From Pimelobacter simplex (GTDB taxonomy: Bacteria; Actinomycetota; Actinomycetes; Propionibacteriales; Nocardioidaceae): a stretch of 64,000 nucleotides of DNA. How positions within the stretch are numbered: position 1 is the first letter of the stretch; each line of letters opens with the position of its first letter. Where the stretch lies: NCBI RefSeq assembly GCF_024662235.1, contig NZ_CP096276.1, positions 5,952,001 through 6,016,000 of the forward strand. Direction: 5' to 3'. Below are positions 43,443-51,395 of the stretch, piece by piece. The notes beneath the pieces were generated by a model that was not told the origin of the DNA, searched no databases, and saw only the letters and a list, made by a program, of their open reading frames with translations. The translations under genes and the position numbers were made by a program.

Positions 43443-43954
43443 GATTCCGTCCTTTCGGGGACGAGGTCGGCGAAGGAGAGCCCGAGACGCTCCCGGAGGA
43501 CGCGGCGGGCCCGCATCAGCCGCTTGCGCACCGCGCCCTCGCTGCTGCCGACCTGGCGGGCCACGTCGGCGATGGTTGCGTCGTCCAGGTAGTGCAGGAC
43601 GACGACCGCACGGTCCTTGGCGGCGTGCCCGTCGAGCGCGGCGAGGAGCGTGAGCCGCAGCGCGTCGTCGGCCGTGTGCTGTGCCTGCTCGGGCAGCTCG
43701 TCGGTCGGCCGCTCGTGGGTGCTCGCCCGGCGCTGCTGACTGATCCAGGTACGGGTCAGCGTCGTCTGCGCGTACGCCGCGGGGTTGGCGATCTTGGGAC
43801 CCCAGTGGGCGTAGACCTTGCCGAGCGTCTCCTGGACGAGGTCCTCCGCCCGGTGCCGGTCGCCGCACAGCAGCCACGCGGCGCGGTAGAGGTGGGGCAT
43901 CCGGGCGCGGGCGAACGCCGTGAACTCCGCCTCGTGCCGTTGGTCCGTGCTCAC
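43439..43954 (-). CDS. ECF sigma factor, SigE family
   Basis: A 171-residue sigma factor with only regions 2 and 4: FTAFARARMPHLYRAAWLLCGDRHRAEDLVQETLGKVYAHW (region 2) and LDGHAAKDRAVVVLHYLDDATIADVARQVGSSEGAVRKRLMRARRVL (region 4 helix-turn-helix). The SigE-family actinobacterial ECF type. Promoter-like GGAAC-N17-CGTC lies upstream, so it may control itself. It interrupts the motility cluster between cheB and fliS. Confidence 0.92.
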   Translation of the reverse strand: MSTDQRHEAEFTAFARARMPHLYRAAWLLCGDRHRAEDLVQETLGKVYAHWGPKIANPAAYAQTTLTRTWISQQRRASTHERPTDELPEQAQHTADDALRLTLLAALDGHAAKDRAVVVLHYLDDATIADVARQVGSSEGAVRKRLMRARRVLRERLGLSFADLVPERTES

Positions 43955-43989
43955 CGTGCGTTCCTCCTCAGGGGTCTTCTACACCCCTC

Positions 43990-44015
43990 GACGCACGAGG
44001 AACCACGGCTGTTCC
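43990..44015 (-). promoter_or_regulatory. ECF-type promoter of the sigma gene
   Basis: Minus strand: GGAAC (44015-44011), 17 bases, CGTC (43993-43990). This is the common ECF -35/-10 pair; it lies about 36 bases before the sigma-factor ATG and suggests autoregulation. Confidence 0.55.
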
Positions 44016-44033
44016 ACCGGAACCCGGATCAGC

Positions 44034-44360
44034 TCAGGCGGTGACGTCCAGGTAGATCGGCGGCACGGTCGCGGCGGTGGCGTCGCCGACCCGGTCCGCG
44101 ATCCGCTGCTGCTGGCGCTTGTCGGAGAGCACGGCCGGGATCGCGGCCATCAGCCGCTGCTGGCGGGCCAGGAGCTGCCGGGCTCGGGGGACCAGCTCGT
44201 TGGGGAGCGGGCCGAGCTCGGCCGACGGCTGCCACGGGGTGGGCGTCGGCTCGGCACTCTCGCCGTGCAGGAGGCGCTCGGCGCGGTCGGCGTGGGCCTC
44301 CAGGCGATCGAGCGCCTCGGTCCACGAGGAGGGGCGGTCGGGGGTGTGTGGAGCGGTCAT
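44034..44360 (-). CDS. Small helical protein behind fliS (chaperone-like position)
   Basis: A 108-residue, mostly helical protein (SWTEALDRLEAHADRAERLL; PRARQLLARQQRLMAAIPAVL). It overlaps fliS (ATG at 44360) and is the last gene of fliD-fliS. Position suits a FliT-like chaperone, but I see no FliT signature, so the function is open. Confidence 0.7.
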   Translation of the reverse strand: MTAPHTPDRPSSWTEALDRLEAHADRAERLLHGESAEPTPTPWQPSAELGPLPNELVPRARQLLARQQRLMAAIPAVLSDKRQQQRIADRVGDATAATVPPIYLDVTA

Positions 44361-44749
44361 CGCAGCGCCGCCGTCATCGCGGCCTCGCGCCAGGTCTCGC
44401 ACAGCTGCCGGGCCAGGCCGAGGGCCTCCTCGGTGGTGGCGGTGCGCCGCCGGACGTTGGCGATCACGAGCCGGGTCCGGAGGTACTCGTAGAGCGCGGC
44501 CAGCTCGCGGCCGCCGGGCATCGCGGAGACGTCGAGGCTCGACTCCAGCTCGACCACGATGTCCTGCGCGTGCATGAGGTGGTGGTGCGCCTGGGTCCAG
44601 TCCTCCGTGCGCTGGGCGGCGAGGCCGCGCTCGACGTCGAGGACGAGGCGCTCGACCAGCATCACCAGCAGGCGAGCCGGGGACGCCGTCGCCACCGCGT
44701 TGTCACGGTAGGCGGACTGGGCGTTGCGCACGGTCGGGGTGGCGTACAT
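44357..44749 (-). CDS. fliS: Flagellin export chaperone FliS
   Basis: A 130-residue helical chaperone that keeps flagellin unfolded. Signature segments: YRDNAVATASPARLLVMLVERLVLDVERG and ELAALYEYLRTRLVIANVRR. ATG at 44749, 11 bases behind fliD. Confidence 0.94.
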   Translation of the reverse strand: MYATPTVRNAQSAYRDNAVATASPARLLVMLVERLVLDVERGLAAQRTEDWTQAHHHLMHAQDIVVELESSLDVSAMPGGRELAALYEYLRTRLVIANVRRRTATTEEALGLARQLCETWREAAMTAALR

Positions 44750-44760
44750 CGGTCAGGTCC

Positions 44761-46098
44761 TCACTGGTTCGAGTTCGCGTTGAGGGCGTTGAGCTGGCTG
44801 GTCAGCCACGAGGACTGGCCCTGCAGCTGGGAGAGCGCCTTCTCCAGCGCGGTGTACTGGCGCTCCAGGGTGGCCCGGCGCAGCTCGAGCCGGCCGTCCC
44901 AGCGCTCGATGCTGTCGTTGAGCCGGGTCACGGTGACGTTGCGGCTGGTGATCGCCTGGGTGACGGTGCCGTCGTACTTGTCGCTGGCGGTCTCGGCGGC
45001 CTTCTGCAGCCGCGCCGCGAAGCCGTCGGTGCCGGTGAAGGCGGCCGCGGTGCCGGCCGGGTCGGCGGCGTAGGCGTCGGCGAACTTCTGGGTGTCGAAG
45101 GTGAGCTTGCCGTAGCGGTCGACCTGGATGCCGTACTTCGCCATCGAGGTGCCGTCGGCGGGGTAGATCGCGTCCGCGAGCGAGCTGGCGACGTCGCGCA
45201 GCGTGCTGTCGCCGGCCAGCACTCCCTTGGTGGTGAGGCTGTTGAGCGTCAGGTTGCCCATCTGCGTGATGAGCGCGTTGGCCTCGTCGACCAGCGACTT
45301 CACCGAGGCCGAGCGGCTCGCGGCGTCGCGGCTGACGGCGACCTCGGCGGTGCCGGTCGCCGTGGCGCCGAGCGTGATCGTGACGCCGGGGACGACGTCG
45401 GTGAAGGTGTTCGACGAGGACGTGGCGGTGATGCCGCCGATGTCGATGCTGGCGTCGCGGCCTGCCCGCGTGGTCGCGCCGCCGAGGAGGGGCGCGCCGG
45501 CGGAGTCGGTGAGCTCGAAGGTCCCCGCGGCGCCGGTGGTGGCGGACTCGACGAGGAGGCGGTACTGGTCGGTGCCGCCGGCGCTGCCGGTGCGGACCAG
45601 CGTGGCGCGCACGCCCGCGTCGGCGCCGTTGATCGCGGCGGCGAGCTCCTCGAGGGTGCCGTTCGCGGTGCTGATCGCGACGTCCGGCTGCCCGGCCCGC
45701 TTGAGGAGGACGCCGTTCGTGGCGCCCGTGACCTGGTCGGTCCTGGCGTGGGCGTCGGTGAACGCGAGCTGGTGGCTCAGCGCGGTCTGGCCGACGGTGA
45801 CCGTGAAGGCCGCGGGGCTGGCGGTGCTGGTCGCGGTGACGGAGACCGCGGTGTTGCTGGACGTCGCGGCGAGGTTGGCCCACGCGCCGGTCGTCGTCGA
45901 CTGCATGGTCTTCGCGGACGTCACCAGCGCCTGCAGCGCGGTGTTCACCTTCTGCAGGGCGGTGATCCGGCTCTGCTCGGTGGTGACCTGCGTCTTGAGC
46001 TTGGTCTGGGGGAGGGCCTCGAGCGCGATCAGCTGGTTGATGATGTCGGCCGTGTTCAGGCCACTGGCCAGTCCGCCGATGCTGCTGGTCGCTGCCAT
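44761..46098 (-). CDS. fliD: Flagellar filament cap protein FliD
   Basis: A 445-residue cap protein: N-terminal SIGGLASGLNTADIINQLIALEALPQTKLKTQV is the FliD_N signature, and the C-terminal FliD_C ends in a coiled coil (RLNDSIERWDGRLELRRATLERQYTALEKALSQLQGQSSWL). No clear FliA-type promoter precedes it; it may be served by read-through from fliC. ATG at 46098 behind AGGAGG. Confidence 0.95.
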   Translation of the reverse strand: MAATSSIGGLASGLNTADIINQLIALEALPQTKLKTQVTTEQSRITALQKVNTALQALVTSAKTMQSTTTGAWANLAATSSNTAVSVTATSTASPAAFTVTVGQTALSHQLAFTDAHARTDQVTGATNGVLLKRAGQPDVAISTANGTLEELAAAINGADAGVRATLVRTGSAGGTDQYRLLVESATTGAAGTFELTDSAGAPLLGGATTRAGRDASIDIGGITATSSSNTFTDVVPGVTITLGATATGTAEVAVSRDAASRSASVKSLVDEANALITQMGNLTLNSLTTKGVLAGDSTLRDVASSLADAIYPADGTSMAKYGIQVDRYGKLTFDTQKFADAYAADPAGTAAAFTGTDGFAARLQKAAETASDKYDGTVTQAITSRNVTVTRLNDSIERWDGRLELRRATLERQYTALEKALSQLQGQSSWLTSQLNALNANSNQ

Positions 46099-46146
46099 GG
46101 GGTTCGTCCTCCTGGGTGCGGGGGTGGGTCACACCCCCGGAAGTAC

Positions 46147-46185
46147 CCGAGCGCCGGTGGGGCCGCCGGCCCCACCGGCGCTCGG
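46147..46185 (-). terminator. Strong hairpin behind fliC
   Basis: A perfect 18-base inverted repeat (46147-46164 with 46168-46185) around GCC, 26 bases after the fliC stop. No U tract follows, so it may be a partial terminator or an mRNA stabiliser that lets some transcripts reach fliD. Confidence 0.75.
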
Positions 46186-46210
46186 TTGGTGCTGTGGTGC
46201 AGTACGAGGA

Positions 46211-47008
46211 TCAGCCGCGGAGCAGCTGGAGCACGCCGTTCGGGGCCGAGTTGGCCTGGGCGAGCATCGCCGTACCGGCCTGGGAGAGGATCTGCGAGCG
46301 GGTGAGGCTCATCATCTCCTGGGCCATGTCGGTGTCGCGGATGCGTGACTCGGAGGCGGACAGGTTCTCGATCGCGACGTTGACGTTGTTGATCGTGTGC
46401 TCGAACCGGTTCTGGACCGCACCGAGCTCCGCACGCTGCGTGGAGACGGCGGTGATGGCGGTCTGGACGGCGTCGCTGCCACCGGCCGCGGTCAGGGTGC
46501 CGACCGCGGTGGTGAAGTCGGCCAGGGCGGTGGCGGAGACGGTGATGGTGTCCGCGTCCGCGTAGCCGACCTGGAAGTCCAGCGCGGTGCCGCCGAAGAG
46601 GGCGACGCCGTTGAACTTCGTGTTGTCCTTGATCCGGGTGATCTCGGCGTTCAGCTCGGTGACCTCGGCCTCGATGGCGGCCTGCGAGTCGGTGTTCTGG
46701 GTGCCGTTGTTGTACTGGACCGCGAGGTCGTTGATGCGCTGCAGCATCGAGTGGACCTCGGTGAGCGCACCTTCAGCGGTCTGCGCGACCGAGATGCCGT
46801 CCTGGGCGTTGCGGACCGCGACCTTGAGGCCACCGACCTGCGAGCGCAGGCCCTCGGAGATGGCCAGACCGGCGGCGTCGTCGGCGGCCCGGTTGATCCG
46901 GAAGCCGGACGACAGCTTCTCCATCGACTTCGAGAGCTGGTTCTGCGTCACCGACAGGTTGCGGTACGCGTTGGTCGCCTCGATGTTCTGGTTGATGCGA
47001 AGACCCAT
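46211..47008 (-). CDS. fliC: Flagellin
   Basis: A 265-residue flagellin made up almost only of the D0/D1 core: GLRINQNIEATNAYRNLSVTQNQLSKSMEKLSSGFRINRAADDAAGL at the start and RIRDTDMAQEMMSLTRSQILSQAGTAMLAQANSAPNGVLQLLRG at the end. The variable middle is short (about 60 residues). Strong AGGAGG ribosome site eight bases before the ATG. A FliA-type promoter lies 67 bases upstream and the leader carries a GGA-loop hairpin. Confidence 0.97.
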   Translation of the reverse strand: MGLRINQNIEATNAYRNLSVTQNQLSKSMEKLSSGFRINRAADDAAGLAISEGLRSQVGGLKVAVRNAQDGISVAQTAEGALTEVHSMLQRINDLAVQYNNGTQNTDSQAAIEAEVTELNAEITRIKDNTKFNGVALFGGTALDFQVGYADADTITVSATALADFTTAVGTLTAAGGSDAVQTAITAVSTQRAELGAVQNRFEHTINNVNVAIENLSASESRIRDTDMAQEMMSLTRSQILSQAGTAMLAQANSAPNGVLQLLRG

Positions 47009-47047
47009 GATGTTTCCCTCCTGGAACTGAAAGGTCGTTTCTCGGGT

Positions 47048-47061
47048 GACCGTCCGTGGTC
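47048..47061 (-). promoter_or_regulatory. GGA-loop hairpin in the fliC leader (possible CsrA site)
   Basis: mRNA strand: GACC, loop ACGGAC, GGTC. Short stem, but the 10-mer CCACGGACGG is identical to that in the flbD-motAB leader. A second GGA lies in the AGGAGG ribosome site (47017-47022), the two-site layout known for CsrA control of flagellin. Confidence 0.55.
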
Positions 47062-47074
47062 TCCCGTCGGGGTG

Positions 47075-47103
47075 GTGATCGGTCCCCGATCACCGCGCCT
47101 GAG
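47075..47103 (-). promoter_or_regulatory. FliA-type promoter of fliC
   Basis: Minus strand: CTCAGG (47103-47098), 15 bases, CCGATCAC (47082-47075). The spacer and -10 box overlap a 9-bp hairpin (47074-47094). Confidence 0.7.
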
Positions 47104-47130
47104 AGGTTTTTCGGCAGTGGTTCTCAGGCG
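47096..47130 (-). terminator. Hairpin directly behind fliA
   Basis: Nine-base inverted repeat CGCCTGAGA/TCTCAGGCG (47096-47104 with 47122-47130), eight bases after the fliA stop. Its distal arm contains the fliC -35 box. It probably ends or weakens fliA transcription before fliC. Confidence 0.5.
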
Positions 47131-47137
47131 ACGCTTC

Positions 47138-47965
47138 TCAGCCGACCGCGTCGAGCGGTACGACGACCCCGCCGTGCGCGCCCTGCGCGTGCCGTGCGGC
47201 CACGGCGGCGAAGTAGGACTCGCGCCGGCGCTGGGCGACGCCCCCGCTCTTGCCGTTCTGCTTGACCAGCGACGGCTCGAGCGCGTGGTTGAGCGCGTCG
47301 CGCAGCAGGGTGAGTGCCTCGGCCCGCATCTGCGAGATCCGCGAGTCGGTGACGCCGAGGTCGGCGGCGATGTCGGCCATCGGCCGCTCGGAGAAGAAGT
47401 AGTCCTGCACGACGACGCGCAGCCGCTCCGGCAGCTCCTCGATCGCCTCGCGCAGGTAGGTGAGCCGCTCGGCGTGCTCGATGAGCTCCTCGGGGGAGGG
47501 CGCGCGGGTGGCGACGAGCTCCTCGATGGGGGTGGCGCTCGATCCCTGCAGGGAGAGCACCTGGGCGCGCGAGACGTCGTCGTCGTTGGCGGCGACCTCG
47601 TCCTCGCTGAGGCCGGCCGCGCGGGCGACCTCGGCGACGGTCGGGGTGTGGCCGAGCACGCTGGCGAGCCGGCTGCGGGTCTCGGCGAGGTCGCGGGCCC
47701 GGCGGCGGACCGAGCGCGAGGCCCAGTCGACCGAGCGCAGCTCGTCGAGCAGCGCGCCGCGGATGCGGGTCGCGGCGTAGCGGTCGAACGGGACACCGCG
47801 GGACTCGTCGTACGCCTTGGCGGCGAGCACGAGCGCGGTCAGTCCGGCGGAGGTCAGGTCGTCCCGGCTGACGTGCGACGGCACCCGGCCCATCGTCTCC
47901 CGCACGATGTGGCCGACCAGAGGCATGTGGGTCGTGATCAGCTCGTCCGTCTCGTTCACGTGCAC
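47138..47965 (-). CDS. fliA: Flagellar sigma factor FliA (sigma-28)
   Basis: A 275-residue sigma factor of the FliA/WhiG type: region 2 (GRVPSHVSRDDLTSAGLTALVLAAKAYDESRGVPFDRYAATRIRGALLDELRSVDWASRSVRRRARDL), region 3 and region 4 (LPERLRVVVQDYFFSERPMADIAADLGVTDSRISQMRAEAL). It should read the CTCAGG-N15-CCGATnnn promoters. No flgM anti-sigma gene was recognised. The start is uncertain: GTG 47965 or GTG 47959. It is divergent from flgN. Confidence 0.94.
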   Translation of the reverse strand: MHVNETDELITTHMPLVGHIVRETMGRVPSHVSRDDLTSAGLTALVLAAKAYDESRGVPFDRYAATRIRGALLDELRSVDWASRSVRRRARDLAETRSRLASVLGHTPTVAEVARAAGLSEDEVAANDDDVSRAQVLSLQGSSATPIEELVATRAPSPEELIEHAERLTYLREAIEELPERLRVVVQDYFFSERPMADIAADLGVTDSRISQMRAEALTLLRDALNHALEPSLVKQNGKSGGVAQRRRESYFAAVAARHAQGAHGGVVVPLDAVG

Positions 47966-48033
47966 GACATTCCGGCCTCGCGTGGGCGTAGCGCAGCCCA
48001 ATTGCGCCAAACGGGCCTATCGGTCCGGCAATA

Positions 48034-48048
48034 CGGGACGGAGTCCCG
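48034..48048. promoter_or_regulatory. CGGGAC-N3-GTCCCG palindrome between fliA and flgN
   Basis: CGGGAC, GGA, GTCCCG; same arms and spacing as the element at 38073-38087 before flgB. It lies 69 bases before the fliA start, overlapping where a weak -35 would sit in front of CCGATAGG (minus strand, 48025-48018). Confidence 0.45.
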
Positions 48049-48114
48049 GTACCCCCTGGTCACGACGAACCTCCGGGAGATGACCGTCCGGCTGAGGTAG
48101 ATCGCCCGAGACCG

Positions 48115-48143
48115 CTCAGGTCGCCCTCACCCCGGGCGATGGG
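48115..48143 (+). promoter_or_regulatory. FliA-type promoter of flgN-flgK-flgL-fliW
   Basis: CTCAGG (48115-48120), 15 bases, GCGATGGG (48136-48143), 44 bases before the flgN ATG. Confidence 0.65.
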
Positions 48144-48187
48144 TAGGGCCGAGATCGCTCCACCGGGAGCGGACGGAAGGGCGTGGG

Positions 48188-48667
48188 ATGGACAGGCTGT
48201 CGCAGATCCTGTGGCGCGAGCGGGAGCTCCTCGAGCTCCTGGCGTACAAGCTCGAGGTCGAACGCCTCGTGCTCGCCAGCGGCCGGACCCGATGGCTGGT
48301 CAACGCCACCCGCGAGATCGAGGTCCTGCTCGAGGACCTCCGCGCGACCGAGGTGCTGCGGGCGACCGCCGCCGACGAGGCTGCCGAGCAGCTCGGCCTC
48401 ACCCCGAACCCGTCCCTGGCCGCCCTCGCCGAGGCCGCCGAGGAGCCGTGGCGCGGCATCCTGCTCGATCACCGCGACGCCCTCGTCGGGGTGGCACGCG
48501 AGATCGCGGAGACCTCCGAGGACGCCAAGGGCCTGATCACCGCGGGCTACCGCTCGGCCCGCGAGACGCTCCTGGCCATCGGCGGTACGTCGACCGCGAG
48601 CTACTCCGCGGCCGGTGCCGCGGTCGCCGACGCGCCCCGCTCGCACCTGCTGGACCGGAGCCTCTGA
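48188..48667 (+). CDS. flgN: FlgN-family export chaperone
   Basis: A 159-residue helical protein (LSQILWRERELLELLAYKLEVERLVLASGRTRWLVNATREIEVLLEDLR), the shape of FlgN chaperones for FlgK and FlgL, and it lies directly before both genes. Its stop overlaps the flgK ATG by one base. Confidence 0.85.
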   Translation: MDRLSQILWRERELLELLAYKLEVERLVLASGRTRWLVNATREIEVLLEDLRATEVLRATAADEAAEQLGLTPNPSLAALAEAAEEPWRGILLDHRDALVGVAREIAETSEDAKGLITAGYRSARETLLAIGGTSTASYSAAGAAVADAPRSHLLDRSL

Positions 48668-49983
48668 TGGCCGGCTCGTTCGGCTCCATCGGCACCGCGC
48701 TGTCGGGCCTGCGCTACAACCAGGTCCTTCTCGACGTCGCGGGCAACAACATCTCCAACGCCGACACCGAGGGCTACGTCCGGCGTCGGGTGGTCGGCTC
48801 GTCCGTCAGCAGCGCGGTCCCCGCCCTGTGGTCGCGGTACGACGGCCACGGCGAGGGCGTCACCGTCGGCGAGGTCCGCCGCATGGTCGACCCGCTCCTC
48901 GACGCCCGGGTCCGGCGCGAGCACGGCATGCTGTCCTACCTGCAGACCACCAGCACGGTGCTGTCGCGGGTCGAGGAGGGCATCGGCGAGCCCGGTGCCA
49001 ACGGCGTGCACGCCGCGATGCTCGACTTCCGCAATGCCTGGCAGGACCTGGCCACCAACCCCGGTGGCGCCGCCGCGCGCCAGCAGGTGCTCGGCCGGGC
49101 CGAGACGCTCGCCCAGGCGCTGCGGGTCCAGGTCTCCAACATCGCCGGCGAGGAGGCCGACCAGCAGGTCCACCTGACCAGCCTGGTTAGCGAGGTCAAC
49201 ACCGCCGCGACCGACCTCGCCGCGCTCAACCGCAGCATCCTCGTCACCGAGGCCAACGGGACCGACGCGGGCACCCTGCGCGACCGGCGCGACGTGCTCG
49301 CGCTGCGCCTGTCCGAGCTGACCGGCGCGACCACGACCGTGCGCCCCGACGGGCAGTTCGACGTCTCGGTGGCCGGCTCGCCCCTCGTCAGCGGTGACAC
49401 GGCCAGCACGTTCACGATCGACCCCGCCGCGACGTACGGCGGCGCGGTCGGCGCCGTGCGCAACCTGCTCACGACCACCCTCCCGGCGTACCGGGCCGGG
49501 CTGGACGCGGTCGCCGCCGACCTCGCCAACGCCGTGAACGCCCAGCACGCACTGGGTTTCGACGCCAACGGCAACCCGGGCGGGGCGTTCTTCACGTTCG
49601 ACCCGGCCGTCGGTGCCTCCAGCCTCCAGGTCGCGATCACCGACCCCAACCTGGTCGCCGCGTCCTCGCTCGGCGGCACCGCCCGCAACGGCGACAACGC
49701 CGACGCGCTCAGCCGCGTGGGCACCTACGCCGACGCGTACCAGAAGCTCGTCAACGGCTTCGGCACCCAGGTCGCCGCCGTCGGCCGGCAGACCGCCAAC
49801 CAGGCCGCCCTGACCGGCTCCCTCGACGACGCGTGGGAGCAGCAGGCCGGCGTCAACCTCGACGAGGAGACGGTCACCATGCTGACCGCGCAGCGTGCCT
49901 ACGAGGCCGCCGCACGGCTGCTGACCACGCTCGACGAGGTCCTGGACACGCTGATCAACCGCACCGGCATCGTCGGTCGCTAG
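48667..49983 (+). CDS. flgK: Flagellar hook-associated protein FlgK
   Basis: A 438-residue hook-filament junction protein: SFGSIGTALSGLRYNQVLLDVAGNNISNADTEGYVRR at the start, the long helix with VHAAMLDFRNAWQDLATNPGGAAARQQVLGRAETLAQAL, and the C-terminal GVNLDEETVTMLTAQRAYEAAARLLTTLDEVLDTLIN. Confidence 0.96.
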   Translation: MAGSFGSIGTALSGLRYNQVLLDVAGNNISNADTEGYVRRRVVGSSVSSAVPALWSRYDGHGEGVTVGEVRRMVDPLLDARVRREHGMLSYLQTTSTVLSRVEEGIGEPGANGVHAAMLDFRNAWQDLATNPGGAAARQQVLGRAETLAQALRVQVSNIAGEEADQQVHLTSLVSEVNTAATDLAALNRSILVTEANGTDAGTLRDRRDVLALRLSELTGATTTVRPDGQFDVSVAGSPLVSGDTASTFTIDPAATYGGAVGAVRNLLTTTLPAYRAGLDAVAADLANAVNAQHALGFDANGNPGGAFFTFDPAVGASSLQVAITDPNLVAASSLGGTARNGDNADALSRVGTYADAYQKLVNGFGTQVAAVGRQTANQAALTGSLDDAWEQQAGVNLDEETVTMLTAQRAYEAAARLLTTLDEVLDTLINRTGIVGR

Positions 49984-49996
49984 GACAGGGAGAACG

Positions 49997-50887
49997 ATGA
50001 GCATCGGGCGCGTCACCCAGCGGATGCTGACCGAGGGATCGCTGAGCCACCTCCAGCAGGGCCTCGGCCGGCTGGCCCGGCTGCAGGAGCAGCTGTCCAC
50101 CGGCAAGGTCATCAACCGGCCCTCCGACAACCCCACCGGGACCACCGCCGCGATGCGGATGCGCGGCTCGATGGCGGACCAGACGCAGTACTCCCGCAAC
50201 GCGCAGGACGGCCTCGGCTGGCTGACCCAGATCGACAGCGCGCTCGACTCGGTGACCTCCACGGTGCGCCGGGCCCGCGACCTCGCCCTCCAGGGCGCCA
50301 ACGCCTCGGCGTCCGGCCAGGTCGCGCGCGACGCGCTCGCCACCGAGGTCGAGGGACTCCGCAAGGAGCTGCTCTCGCGCGCCAACACGACGTACCTGGA
50401 CAGCCCGGTGTTCGGCGGCGTCACCGCCGGGCGCACGGCGTACGACGCGAGCGGCAACTACGTCGGGACCGTCGGCGACGTCAACCGCCGGGTCGCCGAG
50501 GGAGTCGTCGTCAAGGTCGACCTCGACGGCCCCGCGGTCTTCGGCGACGGCGCCACCTCGGTCTTCGCCGAGCTCGACGCCCTCGCCACGGCACTGCGCA
50601 CCGGGGACAAGACGGGCATCAGCAACGCCATCACGACGCTCAACACGCGGATCGAGACCATCACCGCCGGCCGGACCGCGGCCGGCACCCGCTACCAGCG
50701 GCTCGAGCAGGCCGACCAGGCCGCGGGCGACGCCAAGATCTCGCTCGACAAGCAGCTCAGCATGGTCGAGAACGCCGACCTGGCCGAGACCACCGTCGCG
50801 CTCAAGCTCCAGGAGGTCGCCTACCAGGCCGCCCTCGGGGCGACCTCGCGCGTGCTGCAGCCCAGCCTCATCGACTTCCTGCGATGA
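49997..50887 (+). CDS. flgL: Flagellar hook-associated protein FlgL
   Basis: A 296-residue flagellin-like junction protein: RVTQRMLTEGSLSHLQQGLGRLARLQEQLSTGKVINRPSDNPTGTTAAM and the closing DLAETTVALKLQEVAYQAALGATSRVLQPSLIDFLR. It overlaps fliW by four bases. Confidence 0.95.
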   Translation: MSIGRVTQRMLTEGSLSHLQQGLGRLARLQEQLSTGKVINRPSDNPTGTTAAMRMRGSMADQTQYSRNAQDGLGWLTQIDSALDSVTSTVRRARDLALQGANASASGQVARDALATEVEGLRKELLSRANTTYLDSPVFGGVTAGRTAYDASGNYVGTVGDVNRRVAEGVVVKVDLDGPAVFGDGATSVFAELDALATALRTGDKTGISNAITTLNTRIETITAGRTAAGTRYQRLEQADQAAGDAKISLDKQLSMVENADLAETTVALKLQEVAYQAALGATSRVLQPSLIDFLR

Positions 50888-51285
50888 TCGCGACCATGGA
50901 CATCCCCGTCATCGAGCTCGCTCACCCGATGCCCGGCTTCCCTGCCGACGAGCGCTTCGCGCTGGTCCGGCTCGACGACACCGGTGTCCTCCACGGGTTC
51001 CGCTCGCTCGACAGCGACGACCTGCAGTTCGTCGTCGTCCCGCCGGCGCCGTTCTTCCCGGACTACGCGCCGGAGATCGCCGACGAGGTCGCCGACGAGC
51101 TCGGTATCTCGTCCGACTCGGCCGACGAGGTCCTCGTGCTCCTCGTCGTCCGCGCGGGCGCCACGCTCGCGGACACGACGGTCAACCTCCGGGCTCCGCT
51201 CGTGGTCAACCCGGCCACCCGGCGCGCCAGCCAGGTGATCCTGGACGACGCCGAGCTGCCCCTGGCGGCACCGCTCGTCGCCTGA
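50884..51285 (+). CDS. fliW: Flagellar assembly factor FliW
   Basis: A 133-residue FliW: IELAHPMPGFPADERFALVRLDDTGVLHGFRSLDSDDLQFVVVPPAPFFPDYAPEI and the LRAPLVVNPATRRASQVIL segment. FliW binds flagellin and CsrA, freeing fliC mRNA when flagellin is used up. It is the last intact gene of the flgN run and stands 400 bases before csrA, with an SDR relic between them. Confidence 0.93.
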   Translation: MIATMDIPVIELAHPMPGFPADERFALVRLDDTGVLHGFRSLDSDDLQFVVVPPAPFFPDYAPEIADEVADELGISSDSADEVLVLLVVRAGATLADTTVNLRAPLVVNPATRRASQVILDDAELPLAAPLVA

Positions 51286-51395
51286 CGGATCGTCGTCTTG
51301 CGCAGGGCAGCGGGGTCGTCGCTGTCCGGTGCACGGCGTTCGTGGTGCGGTGGTCCTCCCATCGCGCTTCGTGCGCCGACGCAGGAGGATCTCGG

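Noticed and set aside
44034..44360. fliT or flgM identity for the small gene behind fliS
   Set aside because: Size and position fit but no signature of either family is visible, so no symbol was given.
46099..46146. FliA-type promoter directly before fliD
   Set aside because: No CTCAGG-like box 15 bases from a CCGAT-like box was found in the gap, so fliD is assumed to depend on read-through from fliC.
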